A stretch of 64,000 bases of DNA. It comes from CAIVAT01 sp964525995. Its GTDB lineage: Bacteria; Bacteroidota; Bacteroidia; Bacteroidales; FEN-979. Shown here piece by piece: positions 8,935 to 17,095 of this stretch (the stretch's first letter is position 1; each line of letters begins with the position of its first letter). The translations under genes and the position numbers were made by a program. Where the stretch lies: contig CAZGIM010000002.1 in the NCBI GenBank assembly GCA_964525995.1, positions 62,001-126,000 of the forward strand, given 5' to 3'. The notes beneath the pieces were generated by a model. That model worked only from the letters and a program-made list of their open reading frames with translations. It did no database searches and was not told the origin of the DNA.

Positions 8935-9609
8935 TTAGTTATCCTTTTTCGAGCGCACCAGCACCTCATCGATCATCCCATATTCGAGCGCTTCGGAGCT
9001 GGTCATCCAGTAGTCGCGGTCTGCATCCTTAAGGATCTTTTTGTAAGGTTGTCCCGAATGCAGGGAGATGATCTCATAAAGCTCCTTTTTCATCTTCTGG
9101 ATCTCTCGTGCAGTAATATCAATATCTGAGGCTTGGCCTTCGGCGCTGCCCATGGGCTGGTGGATCAGAATTCTCGAGTGTTTCAAGGCGGTCCGTTTTC
9201 CCTTTTCACCGGCGCACAAAAGGATGGCGCCCATGGAGGCGGCCATTCCGGTGCAAATGGTGGCCACATCGGGATTGATATATTGCATGGTGTCGTAAAT
9301 GCCTAATCCGGCATAGACTGAACCGCCGGGGCTGTTCAGATAAATCTGGATATCCTTTCTGGAATCGACCGATTCAAGAAAGAGGAGTTGAGCCTGTATA
9401 ATATTGGCCACATAATCGTCGATAGGTACCCCTAAAAAAATGATCCGGTCCATCATCAATCGCGAGAAAACATCCATGGTAGCGATGTTAAGCTGGCGTT
9501 CTTCGATGATGGTCGGGGAAATGTAGTTGGACGAAACCGTCTTGTATGTTTCAAGCGTTGTACGGTTTATACCGAGGTGCTTAATGGCGTATTTCGAAAA
9601 TTCATCCAT
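8935..9609 (-). CDS. clpP: ATP-dependent Clp protease proteolytic subunit ClpP
   Basis: Serine peptidase subunit of the Clp protease, 224 residues. The catalytic serine lies in GMAASMGA and the histidine in ILIHQPMG; the third member is an Asp in the C-terminal part, as usual. The N-terminal part carries the LLMDRIIFLG-type segment. It lies between tig (19 bases upstream) and clpX (9 bases downstream) on the same strand, a frequent tig-clpP-clpX operon. Confidence 0.98.
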   Translation of the reverse strand: MDEFSKYAIKHLGINRTTLETYKTVSSNYISPTIIEERQLNIATMDVFSRLMMDRIIFLGVPIDDYVANIIQAQLLFLESVDSRKDIQIYLNSPGGSVYAGLGIYDTMQYINPDVATICTGMAASMGAILLCAGEKGKRTALKHSRILIHQPMGSAEGQASDIDITAREIQKMKKELYEIISLHSGQPYKKILKDADRDYWMTSSEALEYGMIDEVLVRSKKDN

Positions 9610-9628
9610 GATCTGGGTGGGTTAGCGG

Positions 9629-10894
9629 TTATTTTTCGTGTTCATGTTCTTCATTCCCTTCCGGTTGGTGTTCCTGGTGATGGTCGTGGCTATGGTCGTG
9701 ATCGTGGTCATGATCATGGGAGTGGGAATGGGTTTGTTTATGATGTTCCGAGGCAATCTTTATAAAATCGTCATAGGTCACCTCCCGGGTGGTAAATTTG
9801 AGGTTTTTCTTAAAAAAGTCCAGCAGTTTGGCGTTGTAAAGTTGATCGTTGATGCGTTGGGTCTGTTCTTTATTTTGCATAAAGGTATCGATAATCGATT
9901 CGTACCTTTTTTGCATCTCGGGATCCGGCTCAGTTCCCGGCACCTGTCGCAGCATGACGGTGCGGATATAGTCTCGGATGTCGGAATCGCTGACGGTAAT
10001 GCTGTTTTCTTTGATGATCTTGTTCTCGATCAGTTGCCATTTCATTGATTCGGCAAACATGGGATACTCTTTCTCAATTTGTTCCGGGGTGTATTTCCCT
10101 TCATTGTTTTCGGCAAGCCAACGTTTAAGAAATTCATCGGGGAGGGGCATTTCAGTGTTTTTCACCAGCGCTTCGGTGGCCACGTTGAAAAACAGTTTAT
10201 CGGATTCACTCTCAAAACCTGATGATGCATCTTTTCTGACCTGTGCCCTGAATTCTTCCTCAGTCTGAAGGTTCTGACCCGGATAAACCTGGTTGTAGAA
10301 TTCGGGGTTCATTTCGGCAGGGATTACCTCTGGTTTTTTTGGTTCTGCGGCTGGATCGACAGGTTCCGCATTTGATTGTTCCGGGGTTGCTTGCTGATCA
10401 TCGGTTTCGGAATGGGTAACTTCGGCAGGTTTTCCAAATCGCCGCCTGGTATCCTCAATGTATTTATCGATCATTTCGTCATCGACGGTGATCGAAAGGT
10501 GCTCAACGGGCAGCTCTTGGTCGAGCGGGATGGTAAATGCAGGGGACAGTCCCAGATCGAAATAAAATTTAAAGGTATCCTGGTTTTCGAAATCGATGGC
10601 CGCATTTTTTTCCAGGTTGGGAAGGGGGTTTCCCAGGATGTCCAGTTTTTCATCCCGGATGTGGTTCATCAGGCTTTCTGACAGCAAGTGGTTGACTTCG
10701 TCGGCAAGGATCGCCTTGCCATACATTTTTTTAATCAGTCCGGTTGGTACATGTCCGGGCCGGAATCCCGGGATATTAGCTTTCCGTTTATAGTCGTTAA
10801 TTTGTTTTTCAACTTTCTCAGTGTAATCGGCCGGCACAATTTCGATCGACAACAGGGCTGTTAATTCGCCGGTGCTTTCCTTGTTTATGTTCAT
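9629..10894 (-). CDS. tig: trigger factor without PPIase domain, with histidine-rich tail
   Basis: Ribosome-bound chaperone for nascent chains. The ribosome-docking signature GFRPGHVP is at 43-50 in the N-terminal domain. The FKBP-type PPIase domain that normally follows at about 150-245 is not recognisable; a short acidic, proline-rich linker (about 155-195) stands there and leads into the helical C-terminal domain. The last 35 or so residues are a tail of alternating His and Asp/Ser/Glu, about 17 histidines, which could bind metal. Lack of the PPIase domain is known among shorter trigger factors; the tail is unusual. First gene of tig-clpP-clpX. Confidence 0.93.
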   Translation of the reverse strand: MNINKESTGELTALLSIEIVPADYTEKVEKQINDYKRKANIPGFRPGHVPTGLIKKMYGKAILADEVNHLLSESLMNHIRDEKLDILGNPLPNLEKNAAIDFENQDTFKFYFDLGLSPAFTIPLDQELPVEHLSITVDDEMIDKYIEDTRRRFGKPAEVTHSETDDQQATPEQSNAEPVDPAAEPKKPEVIPAEMNPEFYNQVYPGQNLQTEEEFRAQVRKDASSGFESESDKLFFNVATEALVKNTEMPLPDEFLKRWLAENNEGKYTPEQIEKEYPMFAESMKWQLIENKIIKENSITVSDSDIRDYIRTVMLRQVPGTEPDPEMQKRYESIIDTFMQNKEQTQRINDQLYNAKLLDFFKKNLKFTTREVTYDDFIKIASEHHKQTHSHSHDHDHDHDHSHDHHQEHQPEGNEEHEHEK

Positions 10895-10970
10895 TTAATT
10901 GTTTGTTGGTGTTTGATATTTTCGTTACGGGCTGGGACCGACGGACCATTCGGCCACCTGTTATTTGCTT

Positions 10971-11055
10971 TGGTGCGGATGAAGGGACTCGAACCCCCAC
11001 GCCCTGAGGCACAAGATCCTAAGTCTTGCGCGGCTACCAATTACGCCACATCCGC
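10971..11055 (-). tRNA. tRNA-Leu (anticodon UAG)
   Basis: Minus strand, 85 bases including an encoded CCA end (10971-10973). The acceptor stem GCGGATG/CATCCGC pairs fully. The anticodon stem CAAGA/TCTTG holds the loop with anticodon TAG at 11019-11021. The long variable arm is typical for a class II tRNA. It lies 76 bases before tig on the same strand. Confidence 0.96.
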
Positions 11056-11077
11056 GTCGGGTTTTCCGAAAGGTTTG

Positions 11078-11085
11078 CAAAGTTA
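11078..11085 (-). promoter_or_regulatory. -7 box of tRNA-Leu
   Basis: Minus strand TAACTTTG matches TAnnTTTG and ends 22 bases before the mature tRNA. No clear -33 element is seen. Confidence 0.5.
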
Positions 11086-11101
11086 CGATAATTTTCGATC
11101 G

Positions 11102-11602
11102 TTACTTAAGCGCGTTCAATGCTGCTTCATAATTTGGTTCCTGAACAATGTCGGGAACCTGTTCGGTATATTTTACCAGACCTTTTTCGTCGATCACCAC
11201 GACAGCTCTTGACAAGAGTCCGGCCAACGGACCGTCGGTGATCAGAACGCCGTAATCGCTGCCGAAATTATGGTTCCTGAGTTCCGATGCCGATACCACA
11301 TTCTGAATTCCCTCAGTGGTACAAAAGCGGCTGTGAGCAAATGGCAGATCTCTGGAAATGCATAAGACAATGGTTTGGTCAAGTTTGGCGGCTTCGACAT
11401 TGAATCTTCTTACAGAGGCGGCACACACAGCGGTGTCGAGGCTTGGAAAGATATTCAGCACCAGTTTCTTTCCTGAAAAATCAGCCAGTCTGATATCCGA
11501 AAGATCCGTTTTTGTTAATAAAAAATCGGGGGCAAGAGTGCCCGGTTGCGGCAGGTTACCGATGGTATGGATTGGATTGCCTTGTAATGCGATTGTTCCC
11601 AT
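11102..11602 (-). CDS. tpx: thiol peroxidase Tpx
   Basis: Atypical 2-Cys peroxiredoxin that reduces lipid hydroperoxides and H2O2 with thioredoxin. The protein closely follows the family: IALQGNPI at the start, KLVLNIFPSLDTAVCAASVR with the peroxidatic cysteine, and FAHSRFC with the resolving cysteine. A longer frame opens at 11665, but the family begins at MGTIALQGN, so the ATG at 11602 is chosen (166 residues). A single gene without an evident operon partner. Confidence 0.96.
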   Translation of the reverse strand: MGTIALQGNPIHTIGNLPQPGTLAPDFLLTKTDLSDIRLADFSGKKLVLNIFPSLDTAVCAASVRRFNVEAAKLDQTIVLCISRDLPFAHSRFCTTEGIQNVVSASELRNHNFGSDYGVLITDGPLAGLLSRAVVVIDEKGLVKYTEQVPDIVQEPNYEAALNALK

Positions 11603-11682
11603 TTTTATAAATTTAGCATGCAAAGGTACAAAATAGTAAGATAAACCATGCTTTGAATTAATCAACCCGACAGAAGGGGAGG

Positions 11683-12789
11683 TCAGTTCATGGTGACTTT
11701 TACGTCGAGTGCATCACGGAGGGCGTTCCCCATCAGCATGAAGGCAAGCACCAGCAACATGATGGCAATTCCGGGAAGAACTGCAAGATAGGAGTAATCG
11801 AGAATGATGTAACCGTAGTTTTCCTTGATCATGGAACCCCAGGAAGGTGTCGGAGGCTGAACTCCCAATCCTAAAAAGCTCAGCCCGGCTTCGAGCAGGA
11901 TCGCGGAGGCGAAATTGGCAGCAGCTATTACGATGACGGCAGCCATCACATTGGGGAGGATATGTCTGAAAATGATCCTGAAATCGTTAAAACCAAGCGC
12001 CCGGGCGGCTTCGACGTACTCTTTTTCACGGATCGACATGACCTGTCCTCTTACAACCCTTGCCACTTCGACCCACATGGTCAGTCCGACGGCAATGAAC
12101 ACTTGCCAGAATCCCTTCCCGAGGGCAAAGGTTATGGCGATGACCAGCAGGAGAGTAGGGATAGACCAGACAACATTGATGAACCAGATGATGACCGTAT
12201 CGACCCAACCCCGGTAGTAGCCGGATAGGGCGCCAAGTGAGATGCCGATGAGCAGTGATATCAGCACGGAAATCAATCCGACCGACAGGCTGACCCTGGT
12301 CCCGATCATCAGCTGGCTCAGATAATCCCGGCCAAAACGGTCGGTTCCGAGTAAAAAAGTCTTTCGGTAGGGTTCGCTGCAGGAAGTTGTTGAAACCGAC
12401 CGGACCTGATAAATTGCTCCCGGAATCGAACCATAGGGAACAAAATACCTTAACTGACCGGCTACCCAGGTGGCCCTGATCGGTACCGGTTGAATTGCAT
12501 GGTGTCGCCCATTAATCATCAGGTCGATAACTCCGGTTTTTCCGGCGCCCGGTGCGTACGGTTGCAGCATCAATACCGAAAATCCCGGTTTCCGGAGTCC
12601 CAGTTCCAGATACTGATCGTTGGCAAAAGGAGTTTTATCGGGGGTGATCAGATAACCCAGGGAGGCGATCAGGGTGACGATTGCGATGAAGCAGAGTGAC
12701 CCAAAACCCAGAATGTTTCTTCTGAATTTGGTCCACGCGATGGCATTCAGGGAGGCTGATGAAACGTCGATATGTCTTTTTCGAAACAC
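11683..12789 (-). CDS. ABC transporter permease, OppC/DppC type
   Basis: Inner-membrane permease of a peptide/nickel-type ABC importer, 368 residues. The first membrane helix (about 28-47) is followed by a periplasmic loop of about 100 residues that is longer than in E. coli OppC. LLGTDRFGRDYLSQLMIGTR precedes the core helices. The EAA loop that docks to the ATPase is EAARALGFNDFRIIFRHILPN minus its last residue. No OppB, ATPase or binding-protein gene lies in this neighbourhood, so the transporter must be assembled from elsewhere. Substrate unknown. Confidence 0.9.
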   Translation of the reverse strand: MFRKRHIDVSSASLNAIAWTKFRRNILGFGSLCFIAIVTLIASLGYLITPDKTPFANDQYLELGLRKPGFSVLMLQPYAPGAGKTGVIDLMINGRHHAIQPVPIRATWVAGQLRYFVPYGSIPGAIYQVRSVSTTSCSEPYRKTFLLGTDRFGRDYLSQLMIGTRVSLSVGLISVLISLLIGISLGALSGYYRGWVDTVIIWFINVVWSIPTLLLVIAITFALGKGFWQVFIAVGLTMWVEVARVVRGQVMSIREKEYVEAARALGFNDFRIIFRHILPNVMAAVIVIAAANFASAILLEAGLSFLGLGVQPPTPSWGSMIKENYGYIILDYSYLAVLPGIAIMLLVLAFMLMGNALRDALDVKVTMN

Positions 12790-12804
12790 CCGGCCGGAGG
12801 GAAT

Positions 12805-12836
12805 TTTGGAAGATTGATTTTTTTTTTATACTTTTG
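12805..12836 (+). promoter_or_regulatory. promoter of tRNA-His
   Basis: TTTG at 12805-12808, a 20-base spacer, then TACTTTTG at 12829-12836. Both elements and the spacing fit the Bacteroidota housekeeping promoter, ending 13 bases before the tRNA. Confidence 0.75.
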
Positions 12837-12849
12837 CAACGTTTTTCAT

Positions 12850-12924
12850 GGTGGATGTAGCTCAGCAGGTTAGAGCGTCAGATTGTGGATCTGAAGGCCG
12901 TGGGTTCGAGCCCCATCTTCCACC
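12850..12924 (+). tRNA. tRNA-His (anticodon GUG)
   Basis: Anticodon GTG at 12885-12887 between CAGAT and ATCTG. The extra G at position -1 (12850) that marks tRNA-His faces C73 (12924). The acceptor stem has one U-U pair at its sixth position. The T arm GTGGG/CCCAT is intact. CCA is not encoded. Confidence 0.95.
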
Positions 12925-12953
12925 CTCAGTCAGGGCCGGTTTCCGACCCTTTT

Positions 12954-13523
12954 TTATTTTATTTCGCCTTTAAAACCCGACTGAAAATCCTCCCATTTGG
13001 TATTCACGTAGGCATCCTCTCCAAAGTACTTTATGATGGATTCGAAAGCGGCAGCCTGCTGGTAACCGGGTACAACTGTGATCAACTGGCCTTTTTCATT
13101 AAGGAAAGCGTAAGAGGGGTACGACATCTGTCCGCGCAGCATCTCATTGGCTAACTGGTGGGTACTCCGGCTAACCGACGGATTCGGGTTAACGAATTTA
13201 ACGCCGTCAAGTACTACCGTATCTTTCCGTTCTGCATTCAGCTTTACATTGTAATAATGCTGGTTCATATATTTAATGATGACGGGATTGGAGAATGTCT
13301 CGGCATCCATCTTTTTACACCAGCCACACCAATCGGTATAAACATCAACAAAGATCTTCCGCGGCTTCTTTTTGTTGAGTTTATAAGCTTCTTCGAACGA
13401 TCGCCATTGTATTTTTTCTTCTTTCCCCTGATTTTTCTTTGATTCCTGAGCGTTAACATCTCCAGCCTGTATCAGGAGAATCCCCAGGAAAACCATCCCC
13501 AAAAAACAAATCCGCTTCTTCAT
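12954..13523 (-). CDS. secreted thioredoxin-like protein (CGWC)
   Basis: A 189-residue thioredoxin-fold protein. The signal peptide is MKKRICFLGMVFLGILLIQA; the mature part begins after DVNAQ. The active-site motif CGWC sits in YTDWCGWCKKMD, characteristic of the thioredoxin_7/DUF255-like branch, followed by MSYPSYAFLNEKGQ with the cis-proline. It probably reduces or isomerises disulfides in the periplasm. The ATG at 13523 was preferred over one four codons upstream because it directly starts a normal signal peptide. Confidence 0.85.
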   Translation of the reverse strand: MKKRICFLGMVFLGILLIQAGDVNAQESKKNQGKEEKIQWRSFEEAYKLNKKKPRKIFVDVYTDWCGWCKKMDAETFSNPVIIKYMNQHYYNVKLNAERKDTVVLDGVKFVNPNPSVSRSTHQLANEMLRGQMSYPSYAFLNEKGQLITVVPGYQQAAAFESIIKYFGEDAYVNTKWEDFQSGFKGEIK

Positions 13524-13582
13524 AAACTTCTGCAACTTTCTATAAATCGTAAATCGAAAATCTTTAATCGTAAATTGATATT

Positions 13583-14026
13583 TTATCCATGCCGTTCCAT
13601 TTCCCGCCTGCTGTCTTTTTGTTTTAAACTCTCTCTCTTGTCGTACGAGTGTTTTCCGCGTGCCAGTGCCACCGTCAGCTTTGCCAATCCTTTTTCATTG
13701 ATGAAGAGCACAACGGGAATGATGGTAAAACCCCGTTCCTTCACTTTGACGGAGAGTTTTCGCAACTCCCTTCGGGTAAGCAGGAGTTTACGATCGCGCT
13801 TGGCTTCATGGTTGTAAAAGGAACCCATGGAATACTCCGCAATATGCATATTTCGCACAAACAGCTCGGTTCCTGTAAAAGAACAGTAGGAGTCGGCAAT
13901 GGAGGCCTTCCCTTCACGGATCGATTTTATTTCGGTTCCGGTCAACTGGATTCCTGCTGTAAATTCCTGGATCAGGAAATACTCATGTGCCGCCCTTTTA
14001 TTCTTTATGAGAACCGATTTTTCCAT
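13583..14026 (-). CDS. smpB: SsrA-binding protein SmpB
   Basis: tmRNA-binding protein needed for trans-translation of stalled ribosomes, 147 residues. Family segments are visible: NKRAAHEYF, GIQLTGTEIKSIREGKASIADSY (longer than shown in full by family), and the basic C-terminal tail ARGKHSYDKRESLKQKD. It starts directly after the end of the M16 peptidase gene on the same strand. The tmRNA gene is not in this window. Confidence 0.97.
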   Translation of the reverse strand: MEKSVLIKNKRAAHEYFLIQEFTAGIQLTGTEIKSIREGKASIADSYCSFTGTELFVRNMHIAEYSMGSFYNHEAKRDRKLLLTRRELRKLSVKVKERGFTIIPVVLFINEKGLAKLTVALARGKHSYDKRESLKQKDSRREMERHG

Positions 14027-16849
14027 CTATTTCTTTTCGGGCATCAACACTACCCGCACGTAATGGTCGGGATTGAAATGGCTGAATGCCGTCTCTTTGA
14101 GATCTCCGGCTGTGACTGCATGCACCCGGTCACTGAAAGTATTAACAGAACCGGGTTCATCATGGTTGTAATAGAACGATTCGATCTTCGACAACCAGAA
14201 TTCATTCTTTTGAAGATCGGTTTCATGCTTCCGGATCAGGGCCTCTTTGGCTTTTGTCAGGTCGATTTCGGTAGGACCGTTTTTCCGTATCTTTTTTATC
14301 TCATTGAAGACGGCCCGGGTCAGTTTGCCGGTCATCTTGGGCGAACAACCAAACATAACAACCAGTTGAAAACTTGATTCGGGATAATGATCTTTGTTGA
14401 GCATGACCTGTGGGGAGTAAACGCCGCTCATCTTTTCGCGGATTACTTCAACGAGCTTGATTCCTAAGATTTCCCGGATCATCTCTAAATGGAGATTCTG
14501 TTTTTCGCTCCACGTCGTTTTTTCCGACATCACGATACCAACCATGCTTTGGGGATCAGTTCCCTTGTAAAGTGTAAAGTCGGTTATGCCCCCGGCGAAT
14601 TTCGGAGCCGTGTTTTTCCAGTTCTCCTGACGGTTCAGGTTCGGAAGACTTCCCAGATATTTTTGCAGGAGCGGGGCGATGGTATCGGTTTGAAAATTAC
14701 CGACGAGGAAGAATTTGAAATCACCGGCATCGGCATAACGATCCTTAAAGATTTCATAGAGTTTATCGAGGTTTACCTGATCAAGTTGCTGTTGGGTCGG
14801 GAGCATCACCATTCGTTTATACCCGGGATATACCGATTTGAACAGGGTATCATAGAAAGCCATGATAGGGCTGCTTTTCATGAATTTCACCTGATTTTCC
14901 ATTTGCGACATGAAGGCTTCGAAAGCGGTGCTGTCCTTCCTGGGCTGGTTGACATAGAGATATATCAACTGCAACAACGTCTCGAAATCCTTGGGGGCGC
15001 ACGAACCCCTGAAACCCTCCCTAACATCTTCCAGGTAAGGGGAAATCTGCAGATTCTTTCCCTTGAGTTTCTTCTGCAGCTCAATGTTGTCGAACGAACC
15101 CGCGCCGCTCATATCGATGACCTGGGTAGCAAATTCGGCCGACATGAAATCTTCATCCGGATAGAGGGAGTTCCCTCCTGGGCTGTAACCGGTGATCACG
15201 ATCTCGTCGTTTTTAAAGGTGGTCGGTTTCAATGCCACCGTGATCCCATTGGAAAGTTTCAACTCGGTGAACCCCAGATCCTCATTTTCGCTTTTTGCCG
15301 CGATGGTTGCCGGTGCGATATCCTTTGCTACCAACGGTTCCTCCCTGAAATTATCCACGTAGGCAGTCAGTTGATTGAGTTTAGATTGTTTGATAATATC
15401 CAAAACCTCCTGCTCGGTGGGGACCTTGACATTTTCCTTTTCCGGGGCCATGATAACCATTGCCATATTGCTGTCGGTGACCCATTTTTTCACGAGGCTG
15501 TTGATCTCATCGAGGGTGATTCCGGGTAAGAGGTTTTTCAGATATTTAAATTTTTTCTGTGGACCGGTGATCGCGCTTCCCGAAAGGTAATTGCTCACGT
15601 AATCGCTGCATATGGAGGCGGATTCGGTTTTATCGAATTCTTTCGCTGCCTTTTCGTATTTACTGATCATATCTTCCTTCTGACGGTCCAGCTCGGTTTG
15701 CGTGAATCCAAACCTCTTGACTCGTTCATTTTCTGCCAACAGCACTTCCAGACTTTTATCAATCTGATTCTCTTTCGACATGGCATTGATGATGTAAGCG
15801 TCGCGGGTACGTGCTAAAAACCTGCCATACCCGGTACCGGCAAAAACATATGGGGATTCGGGCTTTTGCGAAATCTCGCTGAGGCGGTTGTTAATCAGAT
15901 CGGTGAAGATCTCTGCCATGACTTTCAATCGGAAATCGCCCAGGGTTTTCTCGCTGGTCAATGGATGCTTGTAGAACATCAGGATAAAATTCTCTGTAGC
16001 CTCTTTATCGGTTGCAATGGCGATCAACGGTTCGGCATTGTCGGGCAGATCGAATGCGGCTCTGGCACGTTCATTTTCGGGATTTGTGAGCCCCCCGAAA
16101 TGGTTTTTTATCCGGGTTTCGGTAAGCGCAGGATCCAGGTCGCCTACCACCACCACCGCCTGCAGGTCGGGGCGGTACCAGTCGCGATAAAAGTCACGAA
16201 GTGTTTCATGCGTAAAGTTCTTAATAATATCCACCTTCCCGATAGGAATCCGGTCGGCATAGCGTGAACCTTTAAAAATGACCGGAAAGATCTTTTTCAT
16301 CATCCTGTCCTGTGCACCCAGTCCCAACCGCCACTCTTCCGTAATGATTCCCCGTTCCTTGTCGATCTCCTTCCCGTCGAGCAGGGCATTGTGCGCCCAG
16401 TCTTCCAAAACCTGAAAACCTTTCGACACCAGCGCGGTATCGTCGGTCGGAAGTTGGAGCATATAAACGGTTTCATCAAATCCCGTATAGGCGTTGATAT
16501 CACCGCCAAACCGAACACCCGTTTTCTGGAGGAAGTCGATCAGCTCATTCTTTGGAAACGTCTTGGTTCCATTAAAGTTCATATGCTCCATAAAATGTGC
16601 AAGCCCTTGCTGGTCTTCATTCTCAAGAATGGAACCGGCATTGACCGCGAGGCGTAATTCGATCCTTTTTTCGGGTTTTTTATTCTGCCGGATGTAATAG
16701 ACCAGCCCGTTATCAAGCCGGCCGATTTTTACATTCGGATCTGTGGAAAGAGGCGTTGTCAGATCAACTCCGGATACCTGACCAGATACGGATGCAGGAA
16801 GCCAGATGACTGAAATGACGAGTGACAGAATGATGATAATCCGTTTCAT
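14027..16849 (-). CDS. M16 family zinc peptidase, two-domain
   Basis: Pitrilysin/insulinase-type metallopeptidase, 940 residues, with signal peptide (about 1-23). The inverted zinc motif HxxEH is HFMEH at 85-89, with the third ligand expected in the GIITEEWRLG segment. Four repeated M16 subdomains fill the length: an active N-terminal half and an inactive C-terminal half that closes the chamber. It is probably periplasmic and degrades peptides. The stop abuts the smpB start, so smpB is likely read from the same transcript. Confidence 0.93.
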   Translation of the reverse strand: MKRIIIILSLVISVIWLPASVSGQVSGVDLTTPLSTDPNVKIGRLDNGLVYYIRQNKKPEKRIELRLAVNAGSILENEDQQGLAHFMEHMNFNGTKTFPKNELIDFLQKTGVRFGGDINAYTGFDETVYMLQLPTDDTALVSKGFQVLEDWAHNALLDGKEIDKERGIITEEWRLGLGAQDRMMKKIFPVIFKGSRYADRIPIGKVDIIKNFTHETLRDFYRDWYRPDLQAVVVVGDLDPALTETRIKNHFGGLTNPENERARAAFDLPDNAEPLIAIATDKEATENFILMFYKHPLTSEKTLGDFRLKVMAEIFTDLINNRLSEISQKPESPYVFAGTGYGRFLARTRDAYIINAMSKENQIDKSLEVLLAENERVKRFGFTQTELDRQKEDMISKYEKAAKEFDKTESASICSDYVSNYLSGSAITGPQKKFKYLKNLLPGITLDEINSLVKKWVTDSNMAMVIMAPEKENVKVPTEQEVLDIIKQSKLNQLTAYVDNFREEPLVAKDIAPATIAAKSENEDLGFTELKLSNGITVALKPTTFKNDEIVITGYSPGGNSLYPDEDFMSAEFATQVIDMSGAGSFDNIELQKKLKGKNLQISPYLEDVREGFRGSCAPKDFETLLQLIYLYVNQPRKDSTAFEAFMSQMENQVKFMKSSPIMAFYDTLFKSVYPGYKRMVMLPTQQQLDQVNLDKLYEIFKDRYADAGDFKFFLVGNFQTDTIAPLLQKYLGSLPNLNRQENWKNTAPKFAGGITDFTLYKGTDPQSMVGIVMSEKTTWSEKQNLHLEMIREILGIKLVEVIREKMSGVYSPQVMLNKDHYPESSFQLVVMFGCSPKMTGKLTRAVFNEIKKIRKNGPTEIDLTKAKEALIRKHETDLQKNEFWLSKIESFYYNHDEPGSVNTFSDRVHAVTAGDLKETAFSHFNPDHYVRVVLMPEKK

Positions 16850-17041
16850 GGGTTAATAATTTTTGATTTCAAGGATTCCATGGAATACCCAAAAATTAAC
16901 ATTCACGGTTTGTACGAATGTTGTACTTATCGGCATTTCATGATAGGTTGATTACCTATGGAAAACGAATGCAAGTTTAGCATATTTCCTCGTGATGGCA
17001 AAGAATTTACCGGGAACCTTAATCGAATTTATACTTCGGTA

Positions 17042-17087
17042 GTTTGGGGATTTATAAATACCACAAAAACATTCAGTATCCCCAAAC
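17042..17087. repeat. 10-bp inverted repeat behind the TonB receptor gene
   Basis: GTTTGGGGAT at 17042-17051 and ATCCCCAAAC at 17078-17087 form a perfect inverted repeat with a 26-base loop, starting 9 bases past the receptor gene's stop. There is no T run behind it, so a Rho-independent terminator is only a possibility. The rest of 16850-17095 shows no gene. Confidence 0.5.
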
Positions 17088-17095
17088 AGGGAGGG

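Noticed and set aside
9638..10048. 136-residue hydrophobic frame with runs of Val and Met
   Set aside because: Antisense of the histidine-rich tail of trigger factor; GAT/CAT repeats read as ATG/GTG on the other strand.
10971..11055. Integration site at tRNA-Leu, tRNA-His or tRNA-Ser
   Set aside because: No integrase gene or duplicated tRNA 3' end was seen.
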